This document shows, in pieces, positions 21,865 through 32,423 of a stretch of DNA of 64,000 nt. Below the pieces are notes generated by a model. It searched no databases. It saw only the letters and a program-made list of their open reading frames with translations, and had not been told where the DNA came from. The translations under genes and the position numbers were made by a program. How positions within the stretch are numbered: the first letter of the stretch is position 1; each line of letters starts with the position of its first letter. Source of the DNA: Stagonosporopsis chrysanthemi (taxonomy: Eukaryota; Ascomycota; Dothideomycetes; Pleosporales; Didymellaceae); NCBI GenBank assembly GCA_022560025.1, contig JAFISE010000023.1:62001-126000 (forward strand). The letters are read 5' to 3'.

Positions 21865-23192
21865 TCTGATTAAATTTGAGGGGTTTGAATATAAATGCAT
21901 CAAGCAGCGCCTGTTTCCCAGCATAGTAGGATTGTATCACTAGGACGACCGTTTGAGCATTGCTATATACCCGTAGTTTTAGGGCCTTGCGCATTTGCGC
22001 AAGGCCCACGCATGTATGGATATCTGGTAGAAGCGATGATCAATTTAATGTTTGACTACGTACAGCTCTCCCCGCAGGCACAACGACCCCCATGCACGCG
22101 GCAGCGATAACCCGGCGATTGCACCAGAGATAGCGGTGTGTTGTGCTTTTTGCCGCGTCGTGACAAGACAGCCTAGACGTCCGAGAGCGGGAAGAGCTGT
22201 CTAGTCTGTTTGGTTCTCACTGTTGCTCGGATCAGACAAACGACCCTCACTGTCTTGGTCCGGAAGAAGTTTCTACTTTCTGCTCGGCATCGTCACCAAC
22301 AGCGAGGCTCACGACTGCCCCACCAAACAAACACACCATTGCCCAACAAGCAGCAACGCCACCTTGCAACAGTGCTTCATGACGATGGGTCACGCTAGGA
22401 CGTATTCTATCTCGACGGTGAGTTGTCTGGATTTCCTCTACGGCGTTTGTGATTGCTCGCGGGCTTTTGGCCGAGTCTGGACGGTTGTTACCAAATGTTG
22501 AAGTCAACGTTCGTTCCGGCATCCGGCGGCTTAAGGCACAGAATTGTGGTTCTGCAGTCTCGCCATACAACAGGTGTCGTCATACTGGCAAAGAGTGCAG
22601 CAGCACGCGCACGCACTGGATTCAGCTCAACGCCGTTGGAGGCTGTCAGGTGCGCCAGCTCAGATCCAGCGTTCAGCCACAGAGCAGAGCAGAAGTCTGC
22701 AATCAAAGCAGCCATCGTCAGCGCCGGCGGAGTGGAACAAGTTGCTGCGAGCCAACGCTTGTCGTCGAATGAGCATCGCGTGTCGCGATTGCTCCACTGG
22801 GCCTGTTAGCACGGAGCCGCAGCCCTGACATACTTGACGCTTGTGAAAAGAAGAGGCCGCCGTCCTAAATGCGGGGAACTGTCTTCCATCATCAAGCTTC
22901 CTCTCCTTTCGCTACTCGAGTGCCGAGCCGAAATCGCGACTCTGTAACATAACACCCCACGTCCATACAAACTGCCGCCGCAACCTTCTGTCGTTCTCAA
23001 GCACTGCCGAACCCCGGACACTTCTTGACCGCCTACACCTGGCTTTGCTTTCCAACTTGGTTAATACCGCATTTTCACGCCGCACATCGGAAGTCCGCCG
23101 GCCAGTTTCCGAGCTGCATCACCCTTTTTGCCATTGCTGCTACTCTTCTTCGCCTGTCTGGACAATCCGAGGAGCTGGTCTCACTGCACATT
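21865..23192. other. Long spacer between RXT3 and PFK2/FBPase2 genes
   Basis: About 1.3 kb with no recognised coding sequence. It begins with the RXT3 3' flank, including the hairpin at 21982-22007, and ends with the leader of the next gene. Pyrimidine-rich stretches at 22880-23190 suggest a long 5' UTR. Confidence 0.5.
21982..22007. other. Perfect 12-bp inverted repeat (3' hairpin) after RXT3
   Basis: GGGCCTTGCGCA, a two-base TT loop, then its exact reverse complement. It starts 118 bases after the RXT3 stop and would form a very stable GC-rich stem in the transcript's 3' UTR or as a DNA cruciform. Seen directly; the role is unknown. Confidence 0.7.
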
Positions 23193-24673
23193 ATGACAGA
23201 ACCCAATGGCTACTATGCACCAAACATGCGCGCCGTGCCTGCTGGCGAACTCATAAAACCGCTCAGAAGAACTAACGGTACCGGTGTGCAGGCCGAGGAC
23301 ACGCGGATATGCGTCGTCATGGTGGGCTTGCCCGCGAGAGGCAAGAGTCTGATTGCGCAGAAAGGTGAAAATGCCCATGTAGCCCACCTTGAACCCCCTT
23401 TCTGACAGAGCGCTAGTTGTTCGATACCTGCACTGGCTGTCTATCAAATCGAAAACCTTCAATGTGGGGCAATATCGTCGAACAGCGACCCCGAACCCCT
23501 CCGCCGAGTTTTTCGACCAGTCGAACCCCGAGGGAGAGCGACTACGGAAAGCTGCGGCCGAGGCCGCTGTCAACGACATGTGCAAGTGGTTTGCGGAGGG
23601 CAGAGGCCTGATTGCGATTTTGGATGCGACCAACTCCACAAAGAGCCGCCGCAGGTGGATACAGGAGCGCTGCCAGGCCGAGAACATTGAGACGCTGTTC
23701 GTGGAGTCCAAGTGCGACGACGAGGACCTCATTATGAGCAACATTTTGGAGGTCAAAACCACGTCGCCAGACTACGTTGGACAGGACCCAGAAGTGGCCG
23801 CCGCAGATTTCCGCAACCGCATCCGGAACTACGAGAAGGTCTACCAGACGATTGACGAGGACGAGCGCGATCTCACATACGTCAAGTTGATTGATGTGGG
23901 CAAGCAGGTCATCATCAACCAGATCCAGGATTACCTCCAGAGTCGCGTAGTCTACTACCTGATGAACTTGCACATCAAGCCGCGATCGATCTGGTTATCA
24001 CGAGTGAGTTGGTTTCGCAGCTGCCGAGTTTAGATGCTAACTATTGCAGCACGGCGAGTCCGAGTTCAACTTGACTGGTCAGATTGGCGGCGATGCAGAC
24101 ATTTCAGAGCGCGGAGACGCCTACGCTCATGCGCTGCCCGGGCTTGTCGCGCAGTCTGTGGGCGACGGCCGCAAGCTGACAGTGTGGACCTCGACATTAA
24201 AACGAACGATCCAAACTGCGCGATTCCTTCCATTTGAAAAGCTCGAATGGAAAGCGCTCGACGAGCTCGACTCGGGCGTCTGCGACGGTCTCACATACGC
24301 GCAGATCGAGCAGAAATACCCCGAAGACTTTGCCTCGCGCGACGAGGACAAGTACAACTACCGCTATCTCGGCGGCGAGTCGTACCGCGACGTAGTGATC
24401 CGGCTGGAGCCCATCATCATGGAGCTCGAGCGCAGCGAAAACATCTTGATCGTCACACACCAGGCCATTCTGAGGTGCATATACGCATACTTTATGAACG
24501 TGCCGCAAGAACAGAGCCCGTGGATGGAGGTCCCGCTCCACACGCTCATCAAGCTCACGCCCAAGGCGTACTCGACGCAGGAGGAGCGGCTCAAGGCAGA
24601 CATCCCCGCGGTCAGCACGTGGAGGGGAAAGGGCAGTAAGGCCGAGCACCAGCAGTCCGCGGGACACGCATAG
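23193..24673 (+). CDS. 6-phosphofructo-2-kinase / fructose-2,6-bisphosphatase
   Basis: Bifunctional cytosolic enzyme that makes and degrades fructose 2,6-bisphosphate, the signal setting glycolysis against gluconeogenesis. Three exons: 23193-23364, 23417-24003 and 24050-24673, giving 460 aa. The N-terminal kinase half has the Walker A loop GLPARGKSLIAQK (about residues 45-58), then VVRYLHWLSIKSKTFNVG across intron 1, and DATNSTKSRRRW. The C-terminal phosphatase half opens with SRHGESEFNLTGQIGGD (intron 2 falls between Arg and His of the RHG motif), followed by LDELDSGVCDGLTY and VTHQAILRC. The catalytic His of RHG, the Glu and the second His are all present, so both activities look intact. 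One of several paralogs usual in fungi. Confidence 0.95.
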
Positions 24674-25155
24674 AATGACGCTCCGTAGGCACTGTTTGAG
24701 TTGACACGACGGGCCGGCATGGACGACGACTTGACCAACCAATATCAAAGCATAGACAAGGGAGGCGCAAAGGCATGCAATGGGTGGTGCGACGGGATGG
24801 ATACCATGGCCATGGCTGGCTCGACTTAGTCTAGCGTTCTGTTGCAGCATATACCAGCTATACCAATACATCGAGCTCGAGCATAGACATTTTCAAAACA
24901 CACACATTCTCTCTCTCTTCCTTTTCACTCCAAACCTCGTCAACACGTCTCCGATCCGCATTACGTCACATCGCATCGCATCGCATTGCATCGCATTGCA
25001 TACCAAACCCCTCCTCAACCAGCCCTCCGTCTCGAGAGACCCCCGTCGCCCCCGCCCCCGCCCGAGCAAGTCCACAGCTCCCCCGGCTTTCGCGTCGAGC
25101 CATACCATACCGTGCCGTACTATACCGTGCCGTACAGCATAAGCAAAACCCCTCA
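24674..25155. other. Spacer and leader of the poly-Asn gene
   Basis: No supported gene. A CATCG/CATTG pentamer array lies at 24967-25001, and a roughly 13-base direct repeat (TACCGTGCCGTAC) occurs twice at about 25110-25135, just before the next start. Confidence 0.5.
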
Positions 25156-25741
25156 ATGCCGACCTCGCCCTCGCGCTCGCCCTCACTCTCGCCTGCGCCT
25201 TCGCCTTCGCCATGGGATCACGCGCACGCCTCCACAGCACAGGGACAGACACAGACACAGACACAGACACAGACACAGACACAGACACAGACACACGCGG
25301 TCGGGCAGGGTTCGGGGTCTGCATACGGTGAAGAGGAGGGCGTCGCGCTTGCTCAGGCTACAGGCGTGGCGGCGGCGGTGGGGGGTGTGGGTGTGGGTGT
25401 GGGTGTAGGTGTGAGTGTTGCGGGCGGGGATGGGGATGGAGAGTTTATGCAGGGACAGGGACAGGGACATGCACATACGGTCGGGCAGGGTACGGGGTCT
25501 GCGTCTACGTCTGCGTCTGCGTCGGGATCTGGGTCGGGATCTGGGTCGGGATACGGGTCTCACGGCCACGCGCAGGGTTATGCACCAGGCTACGCACAAG
25601 GCTACGCGCAGGGCTACGCAGGAGGGCCACACGCACAGATACAAGCACATACAGGGACGGCGTTCACGCCCGCGCAGCGCAGCGCGCAGGCGAGGGGCAA
25701 GGCGTTTTCAACCTCGACTTCGACCTCGTCGGCAGCTGTCC

Positions 25742-25828
<87 letters not shown>

Positions 25829-26190
25829 TCAACAACAGCAACCCCCACCCCACCGCTCGCCACGCCTCCACCGCCGCAACCGCCGCCGAAAGCTTCGCCC
25901 ACCGTGCCCGCCGCCTCGAAGCCGCCGCCATCCTCGACAGCACCGAGATGCTGATCTGGTACGCGGCGGCGCGGCATGAGAGCGTGGCGCAGACGAGACG
26001 GTACTTTACGGATGTTGTGCTTGGTGTGGGGGACGTGGGGAGCGGGGGGAGTGGATTAGGCGGGGAGGGGGTGTTTGGGCGCGAGAAGATGTGGAGGGAG
26101 GAGTGGGAGGTTGAGGGGGGGAGGGCGGGGAAGGGGAGGGTGAGGGTGAGGGGGACGCCGAGGAGGGGGGGCAGGGGAGGGGGGGAGTAG
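25156..26190 (+). CDS. Low-complexity poly-Asn protein with a short conserved helical core
   Basis: Intronless 344-aa frame. Almost all of it is simple sequence: Ser/Pro start, a Thr-Gln run (from CAGACA units), Gly-Val runs, Ser-Gly runs, four GYAQ/GYAPG-type repeats, then 24 consecutive Asn and an Arg/Gly-rich tail. The exception is about residues 245-292: SFAHRARRLEAAAILDSTEM followed by LIWYAAARHESVAQTRRYFT. This looks like a real folded helical segment and recalls unnamed fungal proteins with an EAAAILD-E-L--YA-AR-(D/E)S---TR core. I know no function for that family. A prion-like or condensate-forming character is inference from composition. The N and C boundaries are uncertain. Confidence 0.6.
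25245..25295. repeat. CAGACA hexamer array coding for Thr-Gln
   Basis: About eight ACAGAC units in frame inside the poly-Asn gene. Confidence 0.85.
25744..25815. repeat. (AAC)24 microsatellite coding for 24 Asn
   Basis: Twenty-four perfect AAC codons in frame; length is expected to vary between isolates. Confidence 0.95.
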
Positions 26191-26236
26191 GTAGGGGGAG
26201 GGGGAGGGGGAGAGAGAGAGGAGCGCATGGGATGGA

Positions 26237-26263
26237 AAGAGAGAGAGAGAGAGAGAGAGAGAG
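26237..26263. repeat. GA dinucleotide array
   Basis: About 13 GA units; a shorter GA run precedes it at 26210-26222. Confidence 0.8.
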
Positions 26264-26592
26264 GAGTAACGTACAGCCGCAAAGCGGAGGGATGAGTTGA
26301 GGTGCGCAGACACCGGTACACCGCACAGGCAGGCACGGCTATAGTACGACACAGCTCGCGCAGGTCCCTTCCCACCTTCTTTCTTTCCACATCTTAAATA
26401 GCATTATACCCCCCCTACCAGCGTAGCATAAATCTAAATTCCAGTTTCTATCATCACCACACTACCTAGCTTTATTGACTCTCTGCCCTCCCCTCTTCCC
26501 TCTGTGTGTGTGTAGCAGTAAGAAAGAGGGGAGGAGAAGGGAGAAGGGGGGGTAGATATCAAAGGTAGTTAGGTAGATTAAGAGGGGGAGTA

Positions 26593-26664
26593 TAGCATAG
26601 AATAGCATAGAATAGCATAGAATAGCATAGAATAGCATAGAATAGCATAGCATAGCATAGCATA
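26593..26664. repeat. TAGCATAGAA decamer array
   Basis: Five or six 10-base units (TAGCATAGAA) ending in 5-base CATAG units. Confidence 0.85.
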
Positions 26665-26767
26665 GTCAAGGCATAGAAGAAAGACAGACGGCAAGGTATC
26701 AAGTAGCAAGCTAAGCTAGACATCCACAAGGCAGGGTCTAGGAAGATAGACAGCAAGGGGCAGGGGG

Positions 26768-26827
26768 GTAGAGTAGAGTAGAGTAGGGTAGAGTAGGGTA
26801 GAGTAGAGTAGAGTAGGGTAGAGTAGG
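26768..26827. repeat. GTAGA/GTAGG pentamer array
   Basis: About 12 units of GTAGA with regular GTAGG variants. Confidence 0.85.
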
Positions 26828-27265
26828 GGGTAGAGGACAGGATTAAGCAAGCTTGATAGAGCTGAGGAGGATACTGCTAGGATTACGTTTGTGGGGGTAT
26901 GAGGGGGTGAGGAGGAGGAAGGAGGAGGAGGAAGAGGGAGGGGAAAGAAGGAGGAGGGAGGGGATCAAGAAGAGATGCAGATAAGCAGATAAACTCAACC
27001 CTCCAATTAGATATGCGAGGTCTTCTCTATTTCCTATTTTCTATTTCCTATCCCTATCGCTATTCCTACCCCCTTATCGTAATCAAACAGATAGACAAAC
27101 AAACATACAATTAATCAATCAATTAATCAAATAAATAAGCTCACATTAAACGCCAGAAGCTGCTTTGCTTCTTCTTCTCCTGTCCTCATCCCCCCTTCCT
27201 ATCCTATCCTATCTCGTGGTTTGAGAAGGGAAGGGGAAAGGGGAAGGGGGGTGGCTATGTACATA

Positions 27266-27289
27266 CAACAACAACAACAACAACAACAA
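27266..27289. repeat. CAA trinucleotide array
   Basis: Eight CAA units in noncoding DNA. Confidence 0.7.
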
Positions 27290-27767
27290 TACGTTCATGT
27301 TTTGCTCTGCTTCGCGCTCATCTCGTCTCACCTCGCCTCATCGTACAAGACCGCTCGCTCGCTCGCTTTATGGCGGTTACTAGTTCTGCAACATGCGAGT
27401 TGTGTAGAGCACACTTGGGGGGTTCCACTGCGCTCCCTTTTGCTCCATCATGCTTTGCTACGCTTTGTTACGCTTCGCTGCGCTGCGCTCCGCCCCGCCC
27501 CTACACGCCCTCCTCCATCGTCACATTGCGCCACCACGGCCGCTCCCCGCCCTTGTCGGCAAACATCTCCTCTGCATCGCCGACCTGCCTGCGCTCCGAG
27601 ACCTCCCTGCTCACGTGCCCGCTGAGCTTGAGGCGCATGGCCTTGAGGGCGAGGAAGCTGGAGGCGGGTGGCGAGCGGCTACCGTGCGCCAGTCCTCGGG
27701 ACGCGCTGGGGGCCCCGGAGCGGATGAGCTCGCTCGAGGCCCAGCCGTCCCTCGTGACGGGTAGTTG

Positions 27768-29300
27768 CTATTGCAGCGGTTCCGACGACGACGAGAGCCG
27801 GTTGAGGTGCAGGTAGACGTCTGTGCCGTAGCTGGGGTGGGTCAGTAAGGGGTGTGTCTTGATGGAATGGGACAGGGGACTCACCCTTCCATGCTGATGA
27901 GCTTCAAGTCGCCGCCAAAGTAGCGCGCGTACAGGCGTGATATGGGCAGGCCGTAGCCGAAGCCGGCCATCGGGGCCTTGAAGTCGCTCTTGTTGAAGTC
28001 CGGGTCCAGGCTCGGGGTCTGGTCGACGGTGGTGTACATGTAGGTCCAGACGAGGGGGATGGCGGAGCGGGGGATGCCGCCGCCCTCGTCGGAGATCTTG
28101 ATGGTGATGTCCTCCTTGCCCTCTGCGACAATGACCTTTGTGACGGGGAAGTCGTCCTTGTGCTGGCCGTGGCGCTCGACGACGGCGCGGAGCGAGTTCT
28201 TCAGCGTCTCGAACAGCATGTGCGACAGGTGGCCGGGCACGTACATGAAGCTGATGTCGTTGTTGCAGACGAGCTGGACCTTGGGGGCGTCGAACAGGCC
28301 GTAGTGGTCCTCGCACACGAAGCGGGCGTTCTCGATGGCCTCCTGGGCCAGCTCGCGCACGTTGGTCTTGGTGCAGATGATGCCGACGTAGTTGGGGTCG
28401 GAGCGGGCGCGCTGGTCCGTCAGGGCGATGTGCTGGCCGATGAGCATGCGGATGCCGATGCGCGACATGTAGAAGCGGTCGAGGAAGGCCTGGATGTTGT
28501 GGTCGATCTGCATGCGCTGGCGCTTGCGCTTCCACTCGAGGATGCCCTGGGCGACCGTCGTCACGACGCTGTCGTGCCGCCGCTTGATCTTCTCCAGCGT
28601 GTCGGCAAACTTTGTGTTGTACGCGCTCAGCTCGGGCGGCCACTCCTGGCCGTCGTCGGCGGCCGCAAAGTACCGCCGGCTCGACGTGGCGCCGCGGTGG
28701 TCTTTGCCGTTGCCGCTGCCGCTGCCGCTGCCGCTGCCGTTGCTGGTCTCGGGCGCCGAGCGGTACTGGCCGCGCTGGATGCTGGGGTTCTGCGTCGCCT
28801 TCAGCAGCGGCGGCGTGCGCTTGGCCGGCTTGAGCAGGCGGTCCTTGACGTCGCTGGGCAGGGTCGGCCGGGGCAGCTGGACGAGTTCCTGGGCGGGCGT
28901 CAGCATCTGGCAGCACAGCGGGGCGGGCCATCTACCTCAAACGACTGCGCGTACCAGTCGCGCACGCGGCAGATCGAGGGCATCTCGTTGAGCCCGTCGG
29001 GCAGGTCGTTGAGCTCCTGCACGCGGTGGGCGAGGCGGATGGGCAGCTCCTCGGACAGGAACTGCGACGCGCGGAAGAGGGTCCCCGTCGACGGCTTCTC
29101 GCCAAACTGCACCATCTGCCGGAGGGACACACCTGCACGGACGTCAGCCGGCCGAGGGGCGCGATACTTGCGGGCACGAACCGGTCGCTGGGAAGTTGCT
29201 GTAGTGCTGGCACGCGTTAGCGGGGGCGGAGCAGGCGGGCAGGACGGCCGTCGCGCACCTTGATCGTCTCCATCAGCTTCTCGGACCGTTTCCACGACAT
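27768..29300 (-). CDS. Pyruvate dehydrogenase (branched-chain family) kinase, mitochondrial
   Basis: GHKL-type protein kinase of the PDK/BCKDK family that phosphorylates and inactivates a mitochondrial 2-oxo acid dehydrogenase, most likely pyruvate dehydrogenase. Five exons: 29300-29259, 29206-29182 (25 bases), 29132-28936, 28888-27885 and 27831-27768, giving 443 aa. Exons 2 and 3 join to HYSNFPATGVSLRQMVQFG, the family's hallmark start. The N-terminal four-helix domain contains FLDRFYMSRIGIRMLIGQH. The ATP site has ETLKNSLRAVVERH (N-box), SDEGGGIPRS (G1) and GFGYGLPISRLYARYFGG (G2). A Gly-Ser/Asn insert of about 13 residues plus a basic stretch at about 125-150, encoded by GGCAGC units, is an addition to the usual fold. 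No clear import presequence. Confidence 0.93.
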
Positions 29301-30894
29301 GCTGCCGTTGCTCAAGGCCTTCCGGGCCCCGTCGGTGGTGGTGTCGCCAAAGTGCAGCCCGCGCTGGACCGTCGTCGTCGGTCGGTGGTGCGCCCCGCTA
29401 TGACCTCAATCAGTTGCTTGCACGCTGAAGACGGTAGCCCGCGGTGACAATGGCGCACGCAGCGGGTCGAGGAGCAATGCTTGCAGAGCGAAGGCAGCAG
29501 GACGTGAGCCGGGACGATGCACGAGCAATTGAGCGTCGAGGACATGCGGCCAGCGACTTTGACTAGTATCGAATCCGGGCGACCGACCTGAAGCACCCCA
29601 GCACCCCACAGATCCGCTTCACGTGCAACCGCTCCCCACGAATGAACGAGCCGTGAGAGCAGTGCAGCCGGAACGGAATGCCACAGCGCTGACAGTACAT
29701 ACATACATATAATGCGCTGCCGATGCTCCTTCTCGCTGCCCGCGCAGCGTGCCATGCTCGAGCACCGCAAAGCTCCAGCCACACCCGAGGCTCGCAAAGC
29801 TCCAATCCTCCGCTCGGCACGCTTCCACACCACCGAGGTCGTGTGACGCAGCCGTCTGGCCCCGGTCCCCGTGATTGGCGCGCTGCACCGCTCGTCTCGA
29901 CAGCGCACTTGATCTCGCAGCGACCAAGTCACGTGTGACTGGCGGATAGATCATAGGACATGGTGGACTGGTGAAATTGAGACGAGGTGCCATAATGCGA
30001 GACGCGTGAGGTTTGCAAGTTTCTTACATAGAACCGCAACAGAGCTTCTCATCGGCACCTTCCAAGACCGTTCCTCTTGCCCATCAGAGAGGAACCGCCC
30101 TCAATACCACCGCTGCGGCAGGACAGCCCACAAGTCACAGAACATGCTACCCCGTCCAAACAAACCCAATGCCACACAAACCCCCAAGAAGTCGTATACA
30201 CGCATCACTGTACATACCGTATGTACCAGACTGACACTAGCAGACTAACAACGCACTTGTAGCACACTAAAACAAAGTGGATCCTCCGCAGCCCGCAGCC
30301 CGCATGGCGTGTCAGAAACTTCTCGGTTGCGCTGATTGGTGGAATGGGGATGGGAATGCTGGGGAGTTGGCGGTGAAAAGGAGGGAAGGAGGGAGAGTGA
30401 AGATGGGAAAGGGAGAGGGTATGGAGGAGGGTTTTGCGCGCAGTGCGAGGCGTGAGACAGAGAGGTGAGAAAGAACACACGAGGTGATGGGGCGCAAGGG
30501 AGAGTGTAGAAACAATCACGATGCACGACCGTGTTTTACAGTTCACAGGCATGTTCACATTCACGACCACGTCCACATTCACATTCACATTCACAACCAC
30601 GTTTGCAGTGCAAGTCTTGTACATGAAGAGGAGAAGTATGGTTCGATTGTGCCGCTAATTCCAAACCGAATATGCAGCACCAGAATCTCCAGAAGCGAAA
30701 CGCCAGATGGTATTCCAAACATAATCTACACAGGGCCACGGCGCATCATCGCCGTCGCCGCAATCGTACGTCTATCGTGGGGGGTGTTGGTACAATCGGA
30801 AGAAGGTTTGGTCGAAAGGGATTACAGAAGGGTCATGACGGGTCGGTAGGTGAGATGAGGTGAGGTGATGGGAAGCGTCCGCGGAATGGAGCGC
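29301..30894. other. Spacer between PDK and cytochrome c genes
   Basis: About 1.6 kb without a supported gene. It holds the PDK promoter (minus strand, right of 29300) and the cytochrome c 3' flank. Several minus-strand frames of 100-200 codons show no recognisable protein. Confidence 0.5.
30551..30600. repeat. ATTCAC hexamer array
   Basis: Imperfect array of TTCACA/CCACGT units, with three clean ATTCAC copies. Confidence 0.7.
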
Positions 30895-31496
30895 TTATTT
30901 GGTCTCCTCCTGGAGGAAGGTGATGAGGTCGTTGCGGTCCTTGGGCTTCTTGAGGCCACCAAAGGCCATCTTGGTGCCGGGGATGTACTTCTTGGGGTTC
31001 TCGAGGTACTCGAACAGTGTGTTCTCGTCCCAGGTGATGCCCTTCTGCTTGTTGGCGTCGGTGTACGAGTAGCCCTCGACCTGGCCGGTCTTGCGGCCGA
31101 AGAGGCCGTGGAGCATAGGGCCGATCTTGTTGCCCTCGCCCTCCTTCAGGGTGTGGCACTGAGCGCAGCGGGTCTTGAAGAGGTTGGCACCCTTCTTAGC
31201 ATCGCCTGTGATGAGCTATTAGCCAAGGTTCTGCCGTGACACTGCCGTCGCCATCGCATCGTAGGTTCCATTTGCGCCACCTCCCTTGATCGCAAAGTTT
31301 GCACCTTGCTGACCACACTCTTTGAGCCGCCCGAAGCCCGTCTGAACAGCTGCCAGTATCGCCCGGCAGCCAGTCGAAGACGAGATCGTAATGCGCAGGC
31401 TCAATGAGCGTCGAGAGGCGTGGCGTAAGGGAAAAAAGTTGTGATGACGTCCTAGGCATGTTAAAAGCGTGAAAACGTACCCTTCTCGTAACCCAT
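30895..31496 (-). CDS. CYC1: Cytochrome c
   Basis: Soluble heme protein of the mitochondrial intermembrane space, carrying electrons from complex III to IV. Two exons, 31496-31481 (16 bases) and 31205-30895, give 108 aa, the family's length. Exon 1 encodes MGYEK and the first base of the next Gly; exon 2 continues GDAKKGANLFKTRCAQCHTL, with the CxxCH heme attachment site. The axial Met lies in IPGTKMAFGGLKK near residue 85. The intron is 275 bases, several times longer than most introns in the window, and its left part has no conserved coding content. Both splice junctions are canonical (GTACGT...CACAG). Confidence 0.96.
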
Positions 31497-32423
31497 TGTG
31501 AATGAAGTTGGTGGTGGTTGAAATTGGTGGTAGAGATGAGGTGGAGTGATGAAGCTGGAGCTGTGAATGAGCTTGAGGCGATAGGAGAAGAAAAGGAAGG
31601 CGTGGGAAAATTGAGGCGCTTTTCATTCAACCAAGGTTGGATGACGCACTGGCCAGGTCGCGCCGTCGCGCCTGCCTCCGATCTGTGGCCAATCATATCG
31701 CGTGGGATGACAACATTTGAGAATCACCCTCAAGCTTCACGATCGCATTGTCTTCTGCCATCCACACGATAGCAGTGTATTCAGTCTTCCATGACATACT
31801 CAGTATTGAATGGTCCTCATGTACACTCCTCTCTGCTCGATCTTCTCCCCCAAAATCGTCGACGCAATCACTTTTGCCATCTTGAGGCTACATGGAACAC
31901 CTCGGGAGATCTCGCCGCCTGTCCCCGAGCTGGCTGCGCTGGGTTGCCGCGGGATCCCGCATTCTGCGTCCATGACATGAACGCACACTTGCCGAGCAGC
32001 TGCGTCGTTGGGAACCACAGCCATCACGTGTGCCATGGCAGCTCACCATCTGGGCCCTTTCAGGCCTTGCACGTCTGCAGGTCGTCCGTTTGGCCCTGCG
32101 CAGGCATCGCAGTTGACACGCCAGTAAGCCGTAGCCGTTATGTAGTCAGCATATACCCCTGTCATCGTACCCAGGTTGGTTCGCATATCCGTGTGCGATC
32201 AAGCGTGGGAGCCTGCTCGCGCGAGCGTGCGCATACCACGCACATTGTCTGAATACCCTGCCCTGTCCGTGGATACTATCGTGATAGCATTCCAGAGTCA
32301 TCGCAGTGTTTTTACCTGCGACGCTCGTTGACGCTTCCTCAGGCCCATGTCCAGGCTGCCCGCCATACGTCAATGTACCAAATCTGACCTCATTGTTATC
32401 CTGCACCCCGCTGCGCAGCTCGA
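31497..32423. other. Divergent promoter region of cytochrome c and SDR gene
   Basis: 927 bases between two starts facing outward. No supported gene. Confidence 0.5.

Larger units (their letters stand above)
26191..27767. other. Microsatellite-rich convergent spacer
   Basis: About 1.6 kb between the poly-Asn gene and the 3' end of the PDK gene. It contains GA, TAGCATAGAA, GTAGA/GTAGG and CAA arrays and purine-rich stretches, with no supported gene. Confidence 0.7.

Noticed and set aside
25614..26390. 258-codon minus-strand frame with poly-Leu
   Set aside because: Reverse reading of the AAC tract and purine-rich spacer; the plus-strand frame contains the only structured region.
27768..28931. 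387-codon minus-strand open frame
   Set aside because: It lies over the PDK exon in another phase and reads as Arg/Pro/Ala-rich low-complexity sequence caused by GC-rich codons.
28160..29263. 367-codon plus-strand frame antisense to PDK
   Set aside because: Shadow of the real gene; Val/Leu/Asp-rich with no family features, and it crosses the PDK introns.
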